Positions 59,072 to 64,000 of a DNA stretch of 64,000 nt are shown piece by piece. The notes beneath the pieces are model-generated. The model saw nothing but the letters and a program-made list of their open reading frames with translations. It was not told where the DNA came from and made no database searches. How positions within the stretch are numbered: the stretch's first letter is position 1; each line of letters begins with the position of its first letter. The stretch comes from Eremomyces bilateralis CBS 781.70. Lineage: Eukaryota > Ascomycota > Dothideomycetes > Eremomycetales > Eremomycetaceae. The stretch is from contig NW_022985100.1 in NCBI RefSeq assembly GCF_010015585.1, forward strand, positions 120,743 through 184,742. The letters run 5' to 3'. A program made the translations under genes and the position numbers.

Positions 59072-60903
59072 CTAGTTGCTGATTTGTGTTCGCGGAAATC
59101 GACGCTCGATAGCGTGCTCGCACAGCTTTTGAATCCGAGCCCATTGAGCAGGATAGCAAGCGGCTAAGTTGTCTCTCTCTCCACTCTCCGTCGCTTTCTT
59201 AGCCAGCGTCCATGCGTGCTCTAGGTCCTCATCACCACTGAGCTGTTCCGTATCTGGCCGCCTAGCTAAACACTCCAAAAGCAACTCCAGAGAATCCAAC
59301 TCCACAGGCTGCCTTAGCAGCCAAGCCCATCTCGCCTGCGACTTGCGCAACCCTACAGCAGCTTCAAGCACCTTGATACAATTGCTCAGTATCTCCCTAA
59401 TCGGTTCGTTTCGCTTCGCCATCATCAGATGCTTGCTGAGAATCAGTTTCACAGCGTTGCGTTCGAAGAAGCTGAGACGGTCGTTGCCTTGCTGGAATCG
59501 CAAGTATTTTTGATGGACTCTCTGTACCAAGTCATTGAGGAATTGAATCTGTGCCACAGGTGTAGCAAGGTAGTTATATCCGTTGTTAATGCAGAATTGT
59601 TCCGAGAAACTGTAACGTCTAAGACTCTTCATTATCTCTAGCCTTGATAGCGCGAAAGACATGTCTGTTCTGCGACTTTCTTGCTCATCACTGTGAGGGG
59701 CGGTGGCCTGTGTCGCAAATATTTCTGGGTCGAATGTCTCACCCGTTGGAGGAGGCATTGGCTGCTCGCTTAAGCAGTCTAGTTCGCCATCATTATAGCT
59801 ACTTGGAAATCTAGTCGTCCACATCGCTTCAGAAATGATAGGATCCCTTATCGCAGCTTCGGCATACTGTACATCGAGGGCCATGATGTGCCACCAAAGG
59901 CGCCGCCTCATTTCTGCAGAGGTATGATCGGCTATCGTGGGATAGCTAGGGTGTCCTTGGGAAGACTGCGACGGATCTTGGTGAAGGTTTAGCCGCAATG
60001 CGAGGCCGATTCCCAACGTGAGGAGAGAATCAACTGGTGTGGAGAGCGGCGAGTAATGAGTCATGTTGAGGAAGAGTACAAGCGCTTGAAGCGAAGCTAC
60101 TGACAGTCGAGCCCGGGAATTTGAGCGCACAAAACACTGCTCAAGGGCGTAACGGTATCTAGCATCTCGTTAGGCCTTCCATATATGCTGTCTGGAAATC
60201 AAATGCTTACTTACCTTTTAAGAAGGTCTATCTTCGACTGCCTGAATTTGATCAAGCACTCGCTCTCTTCTTCAATCACGATCGCTGCAAAGTATACAGC
60301 AAATATCAAAGTCTCCAAATCTCCATCCATCGTGCCGATGTCTTGCATCGCTGAGAGCAGCTGCTCATGAACGGATGGAGCGTGGAAGATCTTGAACAGA
60401 GGCTCCACGTTCTCGGTGAAACTATGCCACAGAAACCATATATGCGCTACGTTCGGATGCAGCTCTGTCAACTTCACAGCGATCGGACCATTTCCAAGTA
60501 TCACCGATGGGTACACTGGCCGACGGTCTTGATCTACTGCTGTCCCTGTATTCGTGGAGACTGAGGTACCCCTTCCCGTGGGTGAGGAACCGGTGGCCGC
60601 GCCTCCTGAGACGCCTGTCGAATCATTTCCGTGGCCAGGTCTCTCGGCCGAGGCATAGATACAACTGACTCCAGCGGTAACGCATGCGTTGCATGGTCTC
60701 TTTCTATCGCATTTGGCCCGCCGGCGTCGACATGCCTTGCAAGAACGCTCCCTGCTTACAATATACCGCGAGTTTGCCGTCGGGTAAGAGCACTCGAGAC
60801 CACTCTTCGAGCAAGGGCTGCAGGATGGCGAACGCCGGTCGCAATGAACTTTCTTGCGGCGGCACGTTAAGCAAGCGGGGATTATGCTTTGAGATGGAGA
60901 CAT
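59072..60903 (-). CDS. Transcription factor with two tandem Zn(II)2Cys6 clusters
   Basis: Model on the minus strand: exon 60903-60215, intron 60214-60159, exon 60158-59072, giving 591 residues. Zn(II)2Cys6 proteins are fungal DNA-binding regulators. Here there are two complete clusters in a row. Cluster 1 has C11, C14, C21, C28, C31 and C38 (CLTCRRKKVHC). Cluster 2 has C55, C58, C65, C71, C74 and C81 (CKACRRRRAKCDRKRPC). The rest matches the fungal-specific transcription-factor domain: FAVYFAAIVIEEESECL, the transposed helices around LFLNMTHYSPLSTPVDSLL, GIGLALRLNLHQDPS and the signature EMRRRLWWHIMALDVQYAE. The gene is divergent from the reductase-like gene at 61312, with 408 bases between the start codons, so a shared promoter and local regulation are plausible. 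Confidence 0.92.
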
Positions 60904-61311
60904 TGCCTAGTCCAAGTTATGTGCTCTGGGAGCGAAAGCAACTCCAAGAACCATGGGGTTTCAATGCGGCCTGAGATCCGAAGCGCCAAGGCTAGCAGCG
61001 GAGCTGAGACCGAGATAAGATCCTAATAGGCGGGGGTCGAGCCCGGGTTCAAATCCGTCACATCTGCTTTCGGCCCGAATCCCGCAGCCGGCCTCAGCTC
61101 CATTACATGTCGGCCTAAACTCTTCGAATCCCTTTATAAAGCAGCTTATCAAATCCATGGTCGTGTTCAGTGCTTCAGAGCAAATGTCTTCGAGGAAGAT
61201 GGATATAAAAGGCTGTGGACCGTCTCTCTTTCGAGGCCTATCAACTGAACCACTGCTTCTAATCTGTACACTGATCAAATTTTGAATCCAGCCTCAACCC
61301 CCTTGACGACA
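60904..61311. promoter_or_regulatory. Shared divergent promoter region
   Basis: 408 bases between the oppositely oriented starts of the double zinc-cluster regulator and the reductase-like gene. CGG/CCG elements of the kind bound by zinc-cluster proteins occur (for example near 61070-61095 and 61225), but none is an obvious long palindrome. Regulation of the pair from here is inference. Confidence 0.45.
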
Positions 61312-62356
61312 ATGTCCGCTCCATTGGAGAATATTGCCATCATTGGTGTAAGTCCAGTTGAGCTTCTTCGCAATATCGAATAACTGACACGCTCCAGGGC
61401 GGCGGCAAAATAGGACGTATCATCCTGCGTGGCTTGATATCCGCACCTCAGCTATCCATTATCGCCTTCAAACGTCCAGGCAGCACGTCCACCTTCCCAT
61501 CCGCGCCCAATCTCAAGGTCGTTGAAACAGACTACACCCCCGACGCCCTCGCGTCCCACTTGGAAGGCCAAGACGCGGTCATTTCCGTCATCGGCGGAAC
61601 GGGTTTGACGGATCAGCGAGGCATTATCGACGCTGCTGTCACGGCAGGCGTCAGGCGCTTCTTCCCCAGCGAGTTCAGCATCAATGGCCAGAGCGAAGTA
61701 GCGAGGCAGTTGCTGCCGTTTTTTGCGGTGAAACAGGAGACGCTAGACTATTTGGTTGAGAAAGAGAAGGATGGTTTGTGCTGGACGTCTCTCATTATCG
61801 GACCGCTGCTAGACTGGGTAAGGAATATCGATACTTTCGGATGAAGCATTCGAGCTGATTTTTTGGGTTCTAGTGCTTGGCGAACGGTTTCTTGGGTTTC
61901 GATCTTACATCCAACAGAGCCACGATCTGGGATGACGGCAACACACGCTTCAGTTGCGTCAACGAAGCAGCGCTAGGCAAGGCTGTGGTTGCATCTCTTG
62001 AACACCCAGCCGAGACGGCCAACAAGCACGTATACATCTCCTCCCTGAACGTGACACAGAACCAGATCCTGCAGGCTCTGGAGCATTCGACTGCGACGAC
62101 ATGGGCCGTGAAACACACGACTTCCACGGAGCAGATTGATGCAGCACGGGAGATGCTGGCGAAGGGAGATTTTGCTGGCGGTTTCACACTGGTCAAAGCC
62201 TCGTGTTGGTCGAATGTGCCGGGTTTGCGCCAGCACTTCGAGGTCGCTGAGAAAGAGCGGTTAATGAATGATGTGCTCGGCGTTGAGAGCGAGAGTTTGC
62301 AGGAAACCGTTGAGCGTGTGCTTGCAGGAGAGCGCAGCGGCGAATATTATGTTTAG
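61312..62356 (+). CDS. NmrA-like / isoflavone-reductase-like oxidoreductase
   Basis: Model: exons 61312-61347, 61398-61817 and 61874-62356, giving 312 residues. The family comprises atypical short-chain dehydrogenases that bind NADPH; many fungal members are tied to secondary metabolism or act as redox sensors. The Rossmann motif GGGGKIGRIILRGL spans the first intron. VISVIGGTGLTDQRGIIDAAVTAGVRRFFPSEF is the conserved beta4-beta5 region, with FPSEF typical of isoflavone-reductase-like proteins. A Lys in AVKQETLDYL stands where the family has its catalytic lysine. LIIGPLLDW and FSCVNEAALGKAVVASLEHP follow. The substrate cannot be predicted. Its divergent neighbour is a zinc-cluster regulator. 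Confidence 0.9.
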
Positions 62357-62854
62357 GAGCAGAACGCTAGTGAATCCAAAATGGAACTAAGATTCGGTAA
62401 AGAAGTGAGGGAGGCACCTTCATGTATGAATAAGCCATCTTGATTAGGTCCACAGTTGTTTAGACTTGCTCACGAGAATAATCATTCCTTACCATCGCTC
62501 CTATAGCATCTGCACCTCCCCCAATCCATCCCCGTGTTCTCCACAGACTCCCTCTTAAAGGCATCCACGCTGCTCCCAACTCCAAAATACACTCTCTTAG
62601 CCGCGACCAAGCCCTTCCCCATCTTGACCACTTCCAAAATGCCCACCAGCGCTGTCGGTAGGAATTAGGGACAAGAAGGTTAGGGCGGGGCCCCAAAATC
62701 CGGATATGAAGGTCTGAATAATGGTGGCGGTGGAGAGGGCGTCCGTGATAGGTATTTACAAATTCGATAGCTAATAGCAGTGATTGAATCTGTCGGTGTC
62801 GAATCGCTCAAGATGACTCGCCCAAGGTATAATCATTGTACCAGTAATTCAAGG
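62357..62854. other. Intergenic region
   Basis: About 500 bases between the reductase-like gene and the BTB relic. No gene or repeat was found. Confidence 0.45.
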
Positions 62855-63030
62855 CTAGGAATTGATACCATCCTCCTCCTTCACTGTTGTAGATTGCTCA
62901 TTCCCCTCTTGAAAGTTCCCTTCGGATGTGGCTTTGAAGTACGGCAATTTGTTGCAAAGGAGAGCTTTTGAGAGCTTGTATTCGCGGCTTGTCGATCTAA
63001 TTCGAACAGTGACCTGTGGACCTGAATGCA
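62855..63030 (-). pseudogene. BTB/POZ domain fragment
   Basis: A minus-strand stretch encodes a BTB-like strand-helix block: VTVRIRSTSREYKLSKALLC, then PYFKATSEGNFQEGNEQSTT. It stops at a TAG after EEDGINS, too early for a BTB domain, and the sequence after the stop does not continue the fold. The frame is open for about 70 codons upstream, but that part is not BTB-like. It is best read as a truncated relic of one of the many fungal BTB genes. A missed intron could rescue it, although I found no convincing donor. Confidence 0.5.
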
Positions 63031-63811
63031 GCAGAATCACGCTATTCGATGATTCAATGAGCCATTGTGATAAGTTTCTTGTCGACCTAGGAAGTAGCAG
63101 AGTCATCGAATGGCTTGTCGAGTGTGGCCTCCGACATGGTGATTTAGCTGCAAAATTTGGCAATAAGTACCACTTGCACGCAAGTAACTGACTTCTTCTT
63201 ATGTTAGTTTCGTGATGCGGCGATAGCAATTGCAAACTTCAGTCGGGGAGAGAAAAACGAAGCATCCTGGCGGTCAGGTTATCGTGCATACCTGCATACA
63301 GTGGGTTTGAGGAGAGAAGGAAAGGGAAGACAGGAGCGATGAAATAAAACGGCAGAAGAAGGAATGGTGGGATGCACGTTTTATGTGAGGTCGAAGCAGG
63401 CCAAGGTTTGTGTGAAAAGGTTGTGGCGCCACCATTTTGGACATCCCTGTGACGTACATTTCGGAGTCGAAAATATCAACTTTTTAGACTTCTCTCTCTC
63501 TATACAATTAATATAGCTAATTAAAATAATATTCAATTTTTATTAATATGTACTACATCACTTGAAACAAAATAGAGAACATTTTTCTGCAAAACAGCCC
63601 ACAACTTGGAAATTAGCTGAGATTATGATCGTAATCGATTCTTCACACTTCATTCAATTATAATCAACTATTGCAGCCCTCCCAAATAATGGTTGGAGGG
63701 CGCATGAGGGGGAAAGGCCCGCAGGCCAAAGACGCGTCCCCGACGCGTCCCCAGCAGGCGGACCACCCACGACCCAACACCCGCAACGGAGTGGGAGAAC
63801 AAAATGGACGG
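63031..63811. other. Intergenic, AT-rich segment
   Basis: A TC-dinucleotide run and a strongly AT-rich block lie at 63490-63560. From about 63675 the sequence turns abruptly GC-rich, with an adjacent duplicated GACGCGTCCCC at 63731-63753. This sharp change may be the edge of a repetitive element. No gene is supported. Confidence 0.45.
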
Positions 63812-64000
63812 ATGGATGAGGGGCGGATGCTCCAAATTATGGAAAACCATATAAAACTCGCGTTGGAGAGCTGCCGTGGATGGGCTGGGGCGGGGTCGCT
63901 CCGTGGAGTTCTTGAGGCTCACCTAACGCCCGTTCTCCGGCTCATTCCGGAGCTGGCACAGAGAAAGAGTATGGAAAAGGCGCAGGCGGGAACACCCGCC
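63812..64000 (+). CDS. Partial open frame running off the right edge
   Basis: An ATG-started frame of 63 codons remains open to the last base. It encodes helical-looking sequence (LQIMENHIKLALESC, GVLEAHLTPVLRLIPELAQ). The abrupt GC-rich start of this segment and its character are reminiscent of the beginning of a retroelement gag-like frame, but I cannot confirm this. Low confidence as a gene; sequence beyond the window is needed to judge it. Confidence 0.25.
   Translation, partial: MDEGRMLQIMENHIKLALESCRGWAGAGSLRGVLEAHLTPVLRLIPELAQRKSMEKAQAGTPA

Noticed and set aside
61040-61070. Possible tRNA B box (GGGTTCAAATCC)
   Set aside because: No T-stem pairing and no acceptor stem around it; judged a chance match inside the divergent promoter.
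1-64000. CRISPR array, bacterial operon or plasmid features
   Set aside because: All genes show fungal introns and families, and no regularly spaced repeat-spacer structure exists.
1-64000. Secondary-metabolite gene cluster
   Set aside because: No polyketide synthase, non-ribosomal peptide synthetase, terpene cyclase or P450 was seen. One regulator-reductase pair is not enough to call a cluster.

Overview
This 64-kb window is nuclear DNA from a filamentous ascomycete (Pezizomycotina). The evidence is short introns of about 50-110 nt with GTRNGT donors and CTRAY branch points, and gene families typical of that group: Zn(II)2Cys6 regulators, a fused tryptophan synthase, a type IIC P-type ATPase, NmrA-like reductases and a Gyp5-type TBC protein. 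Eurotiomycetes is my best guess, but the sequence alone does not settle the class. Exon models below were built by hand from splice signals, frame continuity and family motifs, and each multi-exon model closes as an intact reading frame. No RNA or database evidence was available.

Layout: 1-17 kb carries a disordered basic protein, a CENP-Q-like kinetochore subunit, an AcuK/AcuM/Rds2-type gluconeogenesis regulator, the meiotic SPO22/ZIP4 protein and an F-box-like protein, then a gene-poor stretch with a decayed kinase-like gene. 17-31 kb carries a secreted Gly/Asn-repeat Cys-rich protein, a Gyp5-like RabGAP, bifunctional tryptophan synthase and a Na,K-ATPase-like pump. 31-46 kb is sparse: one large RRM-like disordered protein and two relics (a TPR/SET protein and an unknown fungal family), both broken by several stops and frameshifts. 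46-55 kb carries the mitochondrial protease OMA1, two tandem paralogs sharing a C-terminal signature, and a RasGEF with an N-terminal Ras-like domain. 55-64 kb carries a multi-pass membrane protein, a regulator with two tandem zinc clusters divergent from an NmrA/isoflavone-reductase-like enzyme, a BTB relic, and an open frame running off the end.

Most intact genes are unrelated housekeeping functions, not a pathway cluster. The best candidates for undescribed biology are the paralog pair at 47.8-50.8 kb (same C-terminal peptide, and the same terminal intron whose donor itself contains an in-frame stop) and the double zinc-cluster regulator / reductase pair at 59-62.4 kb.
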